A DNA stretch of 64,000 nt from JBHJGM01 sp050331815 (GCA_050331815.1 JBHJGM010000007.1:1-64000), one strand, 5' to 3'; numbered from the stretch's first letter, positions 1-8,794 are shown. Notes: generated by a model from the letters alone, not told the origin. Numbers and translations are program-made.

Positions 1-979
1 AGGCGACGACGAAGGAGGGCTCAAACGACTTGCCCTTCTTGGTGAAGCGCGCATCTCGCCCGACGGTGGCCCAATTCCGGTCACCCCCCTTCTTTTTGCC
101 GGTCTTGGGGTCCTTGTTGTTGCGCCCTTCGGTGTCGTTGATGTCGGGCAGCTTGGTCGAGCGCAGGAAGATTTCGTAGTAAGGGTGGCGGTGCTCCCAG
201 CCCACGTAGTAGGTGCTTTGCTTGCCGACGGAGAGCAGCGTCTGCGTGCCGTTGGAGCTCTCGTTGGCCTCCATGCCTTCGGCGCGCAGGGTGGCGAGCA
301 GGCCCGAAGGCTCGCGGCGCGTATCAATTTTGTGATACTTATCCTCGACTGCGTACCCGGCGCAGCTACGCCAGGAGGCCGTCAGCAGCACATCCACCTT
401 CTGGCTGGTTTTGGCCGTCAGGGTGAAGTCGGCGTAGAAGCCCGGCAGGCCCGAGTCCTTGGCGTTGTGCGGGATGAAGGGATGCCAGGCCACCAGTTCG
501 ATGTCGAAGGGCATCTCCGCGTCGCTGAAGCGCAGGCGAGCAAACGGATAACTGGCCTGGTAATCGATGCGATCGACGCCCGTCAGCCAGGGAAACTCAT
601 AGATGTGCGTGGGGATCGCGCCAACGTCGTGGCCTTCATCGATCTGCAGTATCTTCATTTTGGGCGTCTGCCCCTCGACCTGATAGCGCACGACGAAGAA
701 GAGCAGGTGCGTCTGGTCGATTTCGAGCTCGGGCCCGGTGAACAGCGGCTTGTTGTTGAAGGCGTTCCAGTTGACGAACAGACCGTCCTTGCGCAACTCG
801 CAGCCGCCGGTTCCAATGCCGCCGAGGGCCGTCCCGCTGCGGGCTTTGTGCGCGCGGAGCATGGTTTCGGCCGCGGGCAACGATTCGGGCGCCGAGCCGG
901 TCGATTTTGCCAGCGTCTTTTTGGAAGCGCGGCGCGTTGTTTTACGAGGCGAGGATGTGGCGTTTTTGGAAGGCGGCAT
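1..979 (-). CDS. GH116 family (GBA2-like) glycosidase, N-terminal part
   Basis: The gene runs off the left edge, so only about 326 N-terminal residues are present and no stop codon is seen. The reverse-strand translation has the motif LGGIGTGG (residues 52-59), then YPFARLRF and HPFIPHNAKDSGLP. These are typical of the N-terminal beta-sandwich of GH116 enzymes (glucosylceramidase/beta-glucosidase, DUF608 type), which cleave beta-glucosides or beta-xylosides. The catalytic alpha-barrel should lie outside the window. The chosen ATG (979-977) is followed by a basic Lys/Arg/Ser/Thr-rich stretch and no signal peptide, so a cytoplasmic enzyme is inferred. The plus-strand reading frame over this region is only a shadow. 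Confidence 0.8.
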   Translation of the reverse strand, partial: MPPSKNATSSPRKTTRRASKKTLAKSTGSAPESLPAAETMLRAHKARSGTALGGIGTGGCELRKDGLFVNWNAFNNKPLFTGPELEIDQTHLLFFVVRYQVEGQTPKMKILQIDEGHDVGAIPTHIYEFPWLTGVDRIDYQASYPFARLRFSDAEMPFDIELVAWHPFIPHNAKDSGLPGFYADFTLTAKTSQKVDVLLTASWRSCAGYAVEDKYHKIDTRREPSGLLATLRAEGMEANESSNGTQTLLSVGKQSTYYVGWEHRHPYYEIFLRSTKLPDINDTEGRNNKDPKTGKKKGGDRNWATVGRDARFTKKGKSFEPSFVVA

Positions 980-1152
980 GCATCGTCAAGCAACGAAAGC
1001 CCGCCCGGCACTGGCAAGGTAAAAACCGTCAGGAGCCCGAGTGAACCTCATGCAACTGCCCCCGCCACTGAGCCGGAAAGAGAAAGAGAAGGTTGGGGCA
1101 GTCTGCGCCATGGTGCCTCGAAGCGCTTTCTAAAATGAAGGTGCCCTCTGCC

Positions 1153-2124
1153 TCAAATCACGACCGGTGCAGGTGCGCTCCACGCGGATATCCAATCGCC
1201 ATTGGATGCCGTGCCGTCGCAGGTGTTGACGTCGTGAAAGGTCAGCGAAGGGTTGCGGCACAGGGCGAAGACCGTTACGGCGGAGAGCCCGCGCACCAAA
1301 TGATCCGCCCGCGACAGGATCAAGGCGTCAATCAGCACGTCCAGGCCTTTGGTGATGGGGTCGCCCTCCGTTCCCCCGTCGTAATGTCCGTGAATTGATT
1401 GGCCATCGCTGGAACGGATGGCCTCACGCTGGACGACGCGAGACCCATAGCGCTGTTTGAAGAGCGTGACAGCTTCGAGCGAATCGGTCGCCAGAAAGAT
1501 GGGGCCTGTGTTGTCTTGAGCCCACCTGTCCGCGAGCGCGAAGTAGTCTTCGGCCCGCTTAACTTTTTTGTCCTCCTCGCCGCGCGCGGCGTCGGTCAGG
1601 CGCACGTGAACGCCCAGAAAGGGCTGCGCCGCGAGGTGCTCAGCAATGAAGCTGTCGACCGCCTGCCGCACGGAGGCTATCGGACGGATGTATTGCTCCG
1701 TCAGGCGGGCAAACGTCTGACGCTGGTCCTGGCCCGGATCGTTTTGCCAGCCAAAGAAAGTGGGCCGGAGCGTGGGCACGCCTTTGAAGGCGTTCTGTTT
1801 TATTGATTCGTAAACCGCCGCATCGATAACCGGTTCAAAGTAGGCCTCCCAGCTGTTAGCGTACTTGCTCAGGTCTCCGTACAAACAGCCTTCGCGCCAG
1901 AGTGGGAACGCGGACATTCGGTTCAACTCAGCAGCACGCAGGGAGCGCAAGGTCATCTGAACCGCGCCAAAGAAGCCGCAACACGGGGCGCTCAACGCCA
2001 CCGCAGGGTACCCGCCCAACCTCTGCCACAGCCTGGCTCTTTGCACCAGCAGTGAGTGTGCGAACGCAGCCGCAGTTTGGCGCAGGCTACCCATGCGATT
2101 CCGAGTCTTTGGCCAGATCTGCAA
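1153..2124 (-). CDS. Fucosyltransferase-like protein (NodZ / O-FucT fold)
   Basis: A 323-residue protein with no signal peptide. The segment GVHVRLTD (about 171-178) matches the HxR nucleotide-sugar binding motif of the alpha-1,6-fucosyltransferase/NodZ/protein O-fucosyltransferase superfamily. The later segment SRADHLVRGLSAVTVFA corresponds to the C-terminal donor-binding motif of the same families. It may transfer fucose or a related sugar from a GDP-sugar to a glycan or protein; the acceptor cannot be told. The first ~60 residues are poorly conserved in appearance, and internal Met codons at 11 or 70 could be the true start. It stands alone, 173 bp upstream (in genome orientation) of the GH116 gene. 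Confidence 0.6.
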   Translation of the reverse strand: MQIWPKTRNRMGSLRQTAAAFAHSLLVQRARLWQRLGGYPAVALSAPCCGFFGAVQMTLRSLRAAELNRMSAFPLWREGCLYGDLSKYANSWEAYFEPVIDAAVYESIKQNAFKGVPTLRPTFFGWQNDPGQDQRQTFARLTEQYIRPIASVRQAVDSFIAEHLAAQPFLGVHVRLTDAARGEEDKKVKRAEDYFALADRWAQDNTGPIFLATDSLEAVTLFKQRYGSRVVQREAIRSSDGQSIHGHYDGGTEGDPITKGLDVLIDALILSRADHLVRGLSAVTVFALCRNPSLTFHDVNTCDGTASNGDWISAWSAPAPVVI

Positions 2125-2764
2125 CCGGCTTTAGGCCAGATGGTGAGGTAAGCCCCATGCGCTCTTTCATGAGGGTAACGCCAAACGCGGACAAGTCCGA
2201 TTCCGGCTACCTAAAAATAAAAATTCGAATTTTTTTTGAGCCCTCACCCGGCATTCGCAGGAACCCGAATGCGGCCCCTGCACCAGGTGCCAGAGGCTTA
2301 CCACGCTTTCAATACCCGTTTCGGAAAAACCTGTCTGCGGGCAGGGATTGTCTTTAAACGAGCCAGTGAAAACCATGGCTTTTGGGCGCATTGCCTTGAG
2401 AGACAGCCCATGTGACTGGCAATGTGCATGGAGCGATGCAACCGCTCTGTTTCCAAGTCTGTAGATTCTTTCGCATACGTACGCATGTACTCATGTCAAA
2501 GCCCTCTCGTTGCAACCGGCTGTTTTAAGCATCCCCTGCAAAAAGGTCCTATTGCATTTTGGAAAAATGTGGGGATATTTAAGTGTTGCCACTGCGAAAT
2601 ATTGATGCACCTATGTGTATCCATACTTTCAGGACAGAGGGTGTAAGGCACGCGATGCCTTACGAAAGAAAAAACCGATTAAGCAGGGGTTGAAAGCGCC
2701 GATCAGGCCACGGAAGGGTCTTCGCGATTACTTGCAAAATCCCTCAGCTTCGCCCCGTTAGGTT
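2125..2764. other. 640-bp intergenic region upstream of the hybrid kinase
   Basis: No convincing gene. It is AT-richer than its surroundings. It contains an AT palindrome with a T-run (2219-2237) and a perfect 8-bp stem with a 5-nt loop (2643-2663), about 100 bp before the kinase start. Small reading frames here show no recognisable protein features. Confidence 0.6.
2643..2663 (+). other. Perfect stem-loop upstream of the hybrid kinase gene
   Basis: GTAAGGCA (2643-2650) pairs completely with TGCCTTAC (2656-2663) around the loop CGCGA. There is no T-run on the plus side, so it does not look like an intrinsic terminator of an upstream plus-strand gene. It may be a leader structure or an operator. 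Confidence 0.4.
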
Positions 2765-5700
2765 GTGAGCATTTTTGCGAACGTGAACGAGCGACGTCCG
2801 ACCCAGGAGAGGACCGGACCGGCGGATGCTTTGGCCGCTCGCCTGGAGCTGCCCACCTCCGCCGTTGGGACTTATCTTCTCGGAGACTTTGAGGCCGCCC
2901 TGGAGGCAGCCCTTTGCGCGGAAGAGTCCTTGCAGGCCCAGCAGCTGACGCTCGCGGACCTAAAGACTGCTTTGGAGCGCGTCAGCGGGGCCTTGATTTT
3001 TGTGCCGGATGCCCAGGCGTTCGAGACGCTTTGTACTGTTTCAGTCGACCTTAAAAAGGCGCCAAACGCTACCGCGTTTCTGCTTTTTAACCCGACTAAA
3101 GAAGCGCTGCCCGCGCTCGAGGGCGTCGAGTGGAAACGTGTGTCGGGCTTGCCTGTTGAGGCGGTTACGCTGCTTGCAGAGGAATGTCGGCGACGTCTGC
3201 TGGCTCAGGCGCAAACGATCGCCACGCATGAGGAATTCTGTGCGCTGCTCGACAGCATCGTCCACGCTTTGATGGTGGTGGATGATGGCGATGGGCGCAT
3301 CCGCTTTGCCAACGCCGCGGCGGTTCGCTTGTGGGGCGGCAGCCTGGGTCCCCTGGAGGGTCAACTTTGGGGTACGGGTGCACGAGGCATGGGCCTGCAG
3401 GAGGTTGAAGTTTCCGGAGGTATCAGCCACGTGGATACGCTGCAAATTCGTGGGCGCCCGGTCCTCTGGGACGGCAAGCCCGCGACGCTGGTCGTGCTTG
3501 ACGACGTTACGGCAGAAAAGCGCATGGAAGCCCGCTTGCGCGAGAGTCAGGACCGCCTGAAAACCGCTTTCGAACATGGGCCCGTGGGCATGGCGGTCAT
3601 CCGTCTGGACAACGGACGACTCTCTGAGGTGAATCGCCAATTTGCCCAGCAGCTAGGGTGGTCGGACGTCGACCTGGAGGGCATGACCTTGAAAGAACTG
3701 GGCCTCGCCCCGGCCAGTCTCTGGGAATCGCTGACCGCTGAACTCAGCGAGCACGGATCGATTGCAGGCCGCGAGGTCGAGTTGCAACGCCGCGACCGTT
3801 CCACCGCCGAACTGGTCCTGTACGTCGAGCCGATCATGATTGGCCACGTGCGCTACGCCACGATCTTCGCCGTGGACCTGAGCGAGGCCAACCGCCAGCG
3901 CCGCCTGCTGCAAACGCTGCTGTATCACCTGCCGGTATCTGTCTTTGTGCGTTCGGCGCGTGACTACCGCTTCCAGTTTTGGAACAAGAAAAGCGAGGAA
4001 ATCTACGGACGCTCCTTCGCCGAGGTGGTGGGCAAGACGCCGCTCGACTTCATCAGCGAAGACGATTTTGAGGTGCTCAAGGTGCAGGAACGCGAAATCC
4101 TCAAGACCGGTCGCAACCTGTCCGTGCCGGGTGAGGTGATCGAACTGGGCGAGGGCCAACGCCAGTACCTGAACACCACCAAGGTGCCGATTTTCGGTCC
4201 GAACCACGAGCCCGAATGCATCCTGGGCATCTCCGAAGACATCACCAGTCATGTCGAGATGCAAAACCGGATGGCCTCCGCGCTTGAGGAAGCCGAAAAG
4301 GCCAACGCTTACAAAAGCGAGTTCCTGGCCAACATGAGCCACGAGATCCGCTCGCCGCTCAACGGGGTGATCGGGGCTTCCGAACTGCTTGCCAACACCA
4401 ACCTCACCGGCGAGCAGCAGGAATACGTTTCGGTGATCGGTCGTTGTGGCGAAGGCCTGCTTTCGTTGATCAGCGACATCCTGGATCTGTCCAAAATCGA
4501 AGCCGGCCAGGTAAAACTCGAAGAGGTCGACTTTCGTATTTACGACTGCCTCGAAGACGTCATCGGCATGTTCTCCTCCCAGGCGCAGGCCAAGAGCATT
4601 CTGCTGACCGAGTGGACCGAGCCCTCGTTGCCGGAGGCCGTCATCGGTGACTATTTCCGTCTGCGACAGATTTTGGCTAACCTGGTCGGCAACGCTCTCA
4701 AGTTCACGTCCAAGGGCGAAATCGAGATCAGCGTGCGAGCCGAGGCGCGCAGCAACGAGCGCGTGCGCTGTCGCTTCACGGTACGCGATACCGGCATCGG
4801 CATACCGCCCGAAAAGCTCTCGGATATCTTCCAGGCTTTTCGCCAAGCCGACAGCTCGACCACCCGTCGCTACGGCGGAACCGGCCTGGGCCTGACCATT
4901 TGCCGCAGCCTCGTTCACCTGATGGGCGGTGAAATCGAGGTGCACAGCGAGCCGGGCACGGGTTCGATCTTCTCCTTCACGGTGTCCTTGCGACGCGACA
5001 AGCGCATGCGCGAGCCGTTGCCAGAGTTGGAAGCGCTTTCCGGTAAGCGCGCCCTCGTGGTGATCGATTCGGAAGGACTGCGCCTCAGCTTTACTTCCAC
5101 GCTCGAGCGCTGGGCCATCGAAGTGATGCAGGCCCGCAGCACGCAGGAAGCCCTTGAGGTCATCCAGGCCAACGACTCCATCGACTTTGCCATTATCGAC
5201 TATCAGTTGTCCGACCGCGACGGTTGGGAACTGGGACAGGCGATTCGCGAGCTACAGCGCAAGCTGCACCTGTTCCTCGTCGTCTCGGGCAAGCCCACCT
5301 CGCTGCCAGCGGAGAACCGCCAGAATCTTTTCCACGCGTTCATCACCCAGCCGGTGCGCCGACGCGTGCTCATCTCCAAGCTGGCCAACGCCTTTCTGAA
5401 GCAAGCCAGTCGCCTCGGCGAACTGCCCGAACGCAAGCCGACCCATCACGGACTGCCCGCCTTTACGACCCCGGGCGATCAAGATGGCGTATTGGTGGTG
5501 GAAGATTCTCCGGACAATCAGCTGATCGTCGTGCGGCTGCTACGAAAGTTTGGGTTCCAGCGGATCTGGGTGGCCGAAAACGGTGTGCGCGCGTTGGAAG
5601 TTTTGAAGGAAAAAAAGTGCAGCCATGTGCTGATGGACCTGCAGATGCCTCAGATGGATGGTTTTGCCACCACGCGCGAAATTCGGCGCCGGTTTGGAGA

Positions 5701-5854
5701 CGAGAGCCGACCGCGTATCGTAGCGCTGACTGCTTCCGCCTCCAAAAACGACCGCCAAAGTTGCCTCGCTGCCGGCATGGACGATTACCTCGCCAAGCCC
5801 GTGCGGTCCGAACAGTTGGCTACCGCTTTGGGACTTGAGCGCATCGAGGGTTGA
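2765..5854 (+). CDS. Three-PAS hybrid sensor histidine kinase with two receiver domains
   Basis: A 1029-residue soluble kinase starting at GTG 2765, with no transmembrane segment. Domains in order: an unassigned N-terminal region (1-150), three PAS domains (about 155-250, 258-375 and 380-505), a HisKA domain with NMSHEIRSPLNG and phosphorylatable His526, and an HATPase domain with DTGIGIPPEKL and GGTGLGLTI. Two receivers follow. The first keeps Asp812 but has Gln862 where the conserved Lys is expected, so it looks degenerate. The second is canonical, with Asp958 and Lys1011. It probably senses a cytoplasmic signal through the PAS domains and passes phosphate to its own receiver and/or a partner. 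It lies immediately upstream of the receiver-KaiB-KaiC genes on the same strand, separated by 191 bp, so it is a good candidate for clock input or output. Confidence 0.9.
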   Translation: MSIFANVNERRPTQERTGPADALAARLELPTSAVGTYLLGDFEAALEAALCAEESLQAQQLTLADLKTALERVSGALIFVPDAQAFETLCTVSVDLKKAPNATAFLLFNPTKEALPALEGVEWKRVSGLPVEAVTLLAEECRRRLLAQAQTIATHEEFCALLDSIVHALMVVDDGDGRIRFANAAAVRLWGGSLGPLEGQLWGTGARGMGLQEVEVSGGISHVDTLQIRGRPVLWDGKPATLVVLDDVTAEKRMEARLRESQDRLKTAFEHGPVGMAVIRLDNGRLSEVNRQFAQQLGWSDVDLEGMTLKELGLAPASLWESLTAELSEHGSIAGREVELQRRDRSTAELVLYVEPIMIGHVRYATIFAVDLSEANRQRRLLQTLLYHLPVSVFVRSARDYRFQFWNKKSEEIYGRSFAEVVGKTPLDFISEDDFEVLKVQEREILKTGRNLSVPGEVIELGEGQRQYLNTTKVPIFGPNHEPECILGISEDITSHVEMQNRMASALEEAEKANAYKSEFLANMSHEIRSPLNGVIGASELLANTNLTGEQQEYVSVIGRCGEGLLSLISDILDLSKIEAGQVKLEEVDFRIYDCLEDVIGMFSSQAQAKSILLTEWTEPSLPEAVIGDYFRLRQILANLVGNALKFTSKGEIEISVRAEARSNERVRCRFTVRDTGIGIPPEKLSDIFQAFRQADSSTTRRYGGTGLGLTICRSLVHLMGGEIEVHSEPGTGSIFSFTVSLRRDKRMREPLPELEALSGKRALVVIDSEGLRLSFTSTLERWAIEVMQARSTQEALEVIQANDSIDFAIIDYQLSDRDGWELGQAIRELQRKLHLFLVVSGKPTSLPAENRQNLFHAFITQPVRRRVLISKLANAFLKQASRLGELPERKPTHHGLPAFTTPGDQDGVLVVEDSPDNQLIVVRLLRKFGFQRIWVAENGVRALEVLKEKKCSHVLMDLQMPQMDGFATTREIRRRFGDESRPRIVALTASASKNDRQSCLAAGMDDYLAKPVRSEQLATALGLERIEG

Positions 5855-6045
5855 GACCTTCAGGCCTCATGCCCGAAGCCACGTTGGGGTGGTGTGGGAT
5901 TTCGATATTCCGTATCCCGCGGAGGGTACGTCCCGTGCTTCCGGCTTTTTGGTGGCCCTCGTAAAAATTTAGGTACGAATGAATCTTTGCACTCGAAATC
6001 CTGACCAGAGCTTGGAATAGCTACACAGGCGGTCCCCCTTTCCCC

Positions 6046-6888
6046 ATGTCCCAGGAATCTCCCCAAACCGTCCAACTGCTGCTCGTCGAGGATAATCCCG
6101 GCGACGTTGCTTTGCTGGAAAAATTTATCCGCGAAGGTTCTGATTCGCGCTTCAATCTGCAGGCGCGTTCGTGCCTACGCGACGCGTACCAGATTCTCGA
6201 AAAGAAGGCGTGCGAACTGATTCTGCTCGATCTGAATCTGCCCGACGCCTCCGGACTGGAAGCCCTCAGCCGCCTGCGCGACGATTATCCGGAGATTCCG
6301 GTGATTGTCCTGACCGGGCTTGACGATGAACAGCTGGCCCGCGGCTCCATTTTGATGGGCGCCTACGATTTTCTGAATAAGGAAACCCTGAGCCCTGAGA
6401 TCCTGGAGCAAACCCTCAGCTTTACCCTGCGCCGCAGTGGCCTGTTGCGCGCGGCTCAGGTTATTCAGCAGGAGCAGCTGAGCACCAAGGAATTGAGCGC
6501 TTTTCAGGAGATGCGGCCCTCCAGCGATTTATCGGTGACCCGTTCCTCGCTAGGCATCGAAACCTTGCGTGAGCGCAGCCCCGAGATTTTCCGCGAATTG
6601 ATCAAATCCTACGCCACGCTCCTGAACAAGGCGCTGGAGATGCAGCGGCTTAAGGTCGACTTCGATTTGGCCGCCGCCGTCAGCGATTTGGCCCATCGTT
6701 TGGGGCACTTGCAGGCTGGCGCCCGCGACCTGATCGACCTGCACACCGAGGTCCTGCGCGACGAGCTGATCGACGCCAACCCGCGCCGCTCCCAGGCCGT
6801 CACCACCGAAGGCCGTTTCCTGATGATCCGTGCGCTGGGTGCGCTGGTTAATTTCTACCGCCTGCGGGCCACCGGGCTCTCGAATTAG
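6046..6888 (+). CDS. Receiver protein with C-terminal KaiA/RsbU-like helical domain
   Basis: A 280-residue protein. Residues 8-125 form a CheY-like receiver: acidic pocket E15/D16, phospho-acceptor Asp62 in LLDLNLPDASG, Thr90 and Lys112. After a linker, residues 178-276 are helical and resemble the KaiA C-terminal / RsbU N-terminal domain. LIDLHTEVLRDEL (229-241) parallels the IHxE...DE helix of KaiA and the SIHRKVLKEL helix of RsbU. The last helix, FLMIRALGALVNFYR, parallels the final KaiA helix ending in EMYR. No HPt His motif or DNA-binding domain is recognisable. With kaiB 59 bp downstream, this gene occupies the kaiA position. The receiver call is firm; the KaiA-like assignment is inferred from pattern and context and needs a profile or structure comparison. 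Confidence 0.8.
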   Translation: MSQESPQTVQLLLVEDNPGDVALLEKFIREGSDSRFNLQARSCLRDAYQILEKKACELILLDLNLPDASGLEALSRLRDDYPEIPVIVLTGLDDEQLARGSILMGAYDFLNKETLSPEILEQTLSFTLRRSGLLRAAQVIQQEQLSTKELSAFQEMRPSSDLSVTRSSLGIETLRERSPEIFRELIKSYATLLNKALEMQRLKVDFDLAAAVSDLAHRLGHLQAGARDLIDLHTEVLRDELIDANPRRSQAVTTEGRFLMIRALGALVNFYRLRATGLSN

Positions 6889-6947
6889 CTGGCACCGAAT
6901 TCCTCCCGACCCATACGATCCTGAGCTGAGCCAAGTCTCCCCCAAAA

Positions 6948-7229
6948 ATGTCCAGATATTCCTTCAGGCTCTTTGTGACCGGCTATTCGATGAATTCGAA
7001 GCGCGCGGTCAACAACCTCAATCGGCTGTGCCGTGAGCACTTTGGCGACGACGCCAAGGTGCACATCATCGACATCACTGACAACCCCGAGGCCGCGGAG
7101 AAGGAAAAGATTTTAGTAACACCCACCCTGATTCGTGACTATCCCCTGCCGCGTTGCCGCATTATCGGCGATCTCTCGCATCAGGAACTGGTCCTGCAAA
7201 CCCTCCAATTCGAAGACAACGTCAAGTAA
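6948..7229 (+). CDS. kaiB: Circadian clock protein KaiB
   Basis: A 93-residue KaiB. It shows the thioredoxin-like/fold-switch family features: an N-terminal beta strand YSFRLFVTGYS, helix NSKRAVNNLNRL, and the highly conserved ILVTPTLIRDYPLP and CRIIGDLS segments. KaiB binds the CI ring of KaiC and, in cyanobacteria, sequesters KaiA and drives dephosphorylation. The acidic C-terminal tail of cyanobacterial KaiB is missing, as in many non-cyanobacterial forms. It sits 59 bp after the receiver/KaiA-like gene and 30 bp before kaiC, which implies one operon. No strong Shine-Dalgarno sequence precedes the ATG. Confidence 0.95.
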   Translation: MSRYSFRLFVTGYSMNSKRAVNNLNRLCREHFGDDAKVHIIDITDNPEAAEKEKILVTPTLIRDYPLPRCRIIGDLSHQELVLQTLQFEDNVK

Positions 7230-7259
7230 TCAGTAGCTAGCTACCTGCTCCGGGCCCAC

Positions 7260-8792
7260 ATGGAAAAAATTAAAACTTACATCGCCGGATTCGATCACAT
7301 CAGCATGGGCGGATTGCCCGAAGGCCGCCCGACGCTCATCAGCGGAACCGCCGGCAGCGCAAAGACCGTTCTGGCCGCGCAATTCTTGGTGGCCGCGATT
7401 CTTGAGGATGATGAGCCAGGTGTGTTTGTCACCCTGGAGGAATCGCCCGAAGACATCCGTTCCAACATGGCTAGCTTCGGCTGGGACATTCCTGCTTTCG
7501 AAGAGCAAAAGAAGTGGGCTTTTGTCGACGGCTCGCCGCAGAATGAAGAGTACCACTACGAAGCGGGCACCTACGACCTGGGCGCCTTTCTCGCCCGGCT
7601 GGAGCATGCGGTGCGACAGGTTGGGGCCACCCGCGTGGTGATCGACTCCATTGGGGCGATCTTCAGCCGCTACGGCGACCGCACCCTGCTGCGTCAGGAA
7701 ATTTACCGTATCACCGCCGGCCTGAAGAAGCTGGGCGTAACGGCCATTATCACCGCCGAGCGCACCGAAGAGTACGGGGCCATCAGCCGCAACCACCTCG
7801 AGGAGTTTGTCGCCGACAATGTGATTGTCCTGCGCAACGTGCTCGAACAGGAAAAGCGCCGCCGCACCATCGAGATTCTCAAATTTCGCGGCACCAGCCA
7901 CCAGAAGGGTGAGTACCCCTTCACGATCATCCCGCGCGAGGGCGTGGTGGTGATTCCGCTTTCGGCGATCGAGCTGGGCCAGCGCTCCTCGCTGCTGCGG
8001 GTCTCCTCCGGGATTTCCGAACTCGACCGCATGTGCGGCGGCGGTTTCTTCCGCGATTCCATCGTTCTGGTTTCCGGGGCCACCGGCACGGGCAAGACGC
8101 TGATGGTGACCGAGTTCCTCAAGGGCGGCGTCAACATGGGTGAGCGCACGTTGCTCTTTGCCTTCGAGGAAAGCCGCGAGCAGCTGATCCGCAACGCCTC
8201 GGGCTGGGGCGTCGACTTCGAGCAGATGGAGAACGAGGGCAAATTGAAGATTGTCTGCGCCTATCCGGAAACCGCCGGGCTGGAGGACCACCTCATCCGC
8301 ATGAAGGAGATCGTGCATTCCTTCCAGCCCAACCGCGTCGCCCTGGACAGCCTCTCGGCGCTCGAGCGTGTCTCGACTTTCCGAGGCTTTCGCGAGTTCG
8401 TCATCGGGCTGACTTCGGTGATCAAGGAAGAGGAGATCGCCGGGCTGTTCACCTCGACCACGCCAACTCTCCTCGGGGGCACCTCCATCACCGAGGCGCA
8501 CATTTCGACCATCACCGACAGCATCATCCTCTTGCGCTACGCCGAAATCCTTGGGGAGATGCGTCGCGGCATCACCGTTTTGAAAATGCGCGGCTCGGTC
8601 CACGACAAGGACATACGCGAGTTCACCATCGACCGCGAGGGCATGCACATCGGCCCGCCCTTCCGCAACATCTCAGGCATCCTTACGGGCAACCCGATCC
8701 ACATTAAGGAGAGCGAGATCGATCAGCTGCAGGGAATGTTCCTGGATACGCAGGAGTCGGGGCGGGACAACCCCGGTAATCCCGGAAAGTAG
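7260..8792 (+). CDS. kaiC: Circadian clock ATPase/autokinase KaiC
   Basis: A 510-residue double-RecA-domain KaiC, about the length of cyanobacterial KaiC (519). CI has P-loop GTAGSAKT (29-36) and the catalytic Glu pair E60/E61. CII has P-loop GATGTGKT (273-280) and E303/E304. The phosphorylation region TEAHISTITD keeps Thr411, Ser416 and Thr417, which correspond to T426, S431 and T432 of Synechococcus KaiC. The motif LKMRGSVHDKDIREF is also conserved. So the protein should be able to cycle through autophosphorylation states. The C-terminal tail after residue 480 is present but diverges from the cyanobacterial A-loop/KaiA-binding peptide. It is the last gene of the presumed kai operon and has a possible weak terminator just after it. 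Confidence 0.97.
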   Translation: MEKIKTYIAGFDHISMGGLPEGRPTLISGTAGSAKTVLAAQFLVAAILEDDEPGVFVTLEESPEDIRSNMASFGWDIPAFEEQKKWAFVDGSPQNEEYHYEAGTYDLGAFLARLEHAVRQVGATRVVIDSIGAIFSRYGDRTLLRQEIYRITAGLKKLGVTAIITAERTEEYGAISRNHLEEFVADNVIVLRNVLEQEKRRRTIEILKFRGTSHQKGEYPFTIIPREGVVVIPLSAIELGQRSSLLRVSSGISELDRMCGGGFFRDSIVLVSGATGTGKTLMVTEFLKGGVNMGERTLLFAFEESREQLIRNASGWGVDFEQMENEGKLKIVCAYPETAGLEDHLIRMKEIVHSFQPNRVALDSLSALERVSTFRGFREFVIGLTSVIKEEEIAGLFTSTTPTLLGGTSITEAHISTITDSIILLRYAEILGEMRRGITVLKMRGSVHDKDIREFTIDREGMHIGPPFRNISGILTGNPIHIKESEIDQLQGMFLDTQESGRDNPGNPGK

Positions 8793-8794
8793 GC

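Noticed and set aside
185..1138. 317-residue plus-strand frame over the GH116 gene
   Set aside because: The minus strand encodes clear GH116 motifs; the plus frame does not resemble any protein.
2422..2646. 74-residue plus-strand frame in the 2.1-2.7 kb gap
   Set aside because: No ribosome-binding site, no recognisable family and Cys-rich atypical composition.
7230..8648. 472-residue minus-strand frame opposite kaiC
   Set aside because: Antisense shadow; KaiC motifs decide the coding strand.
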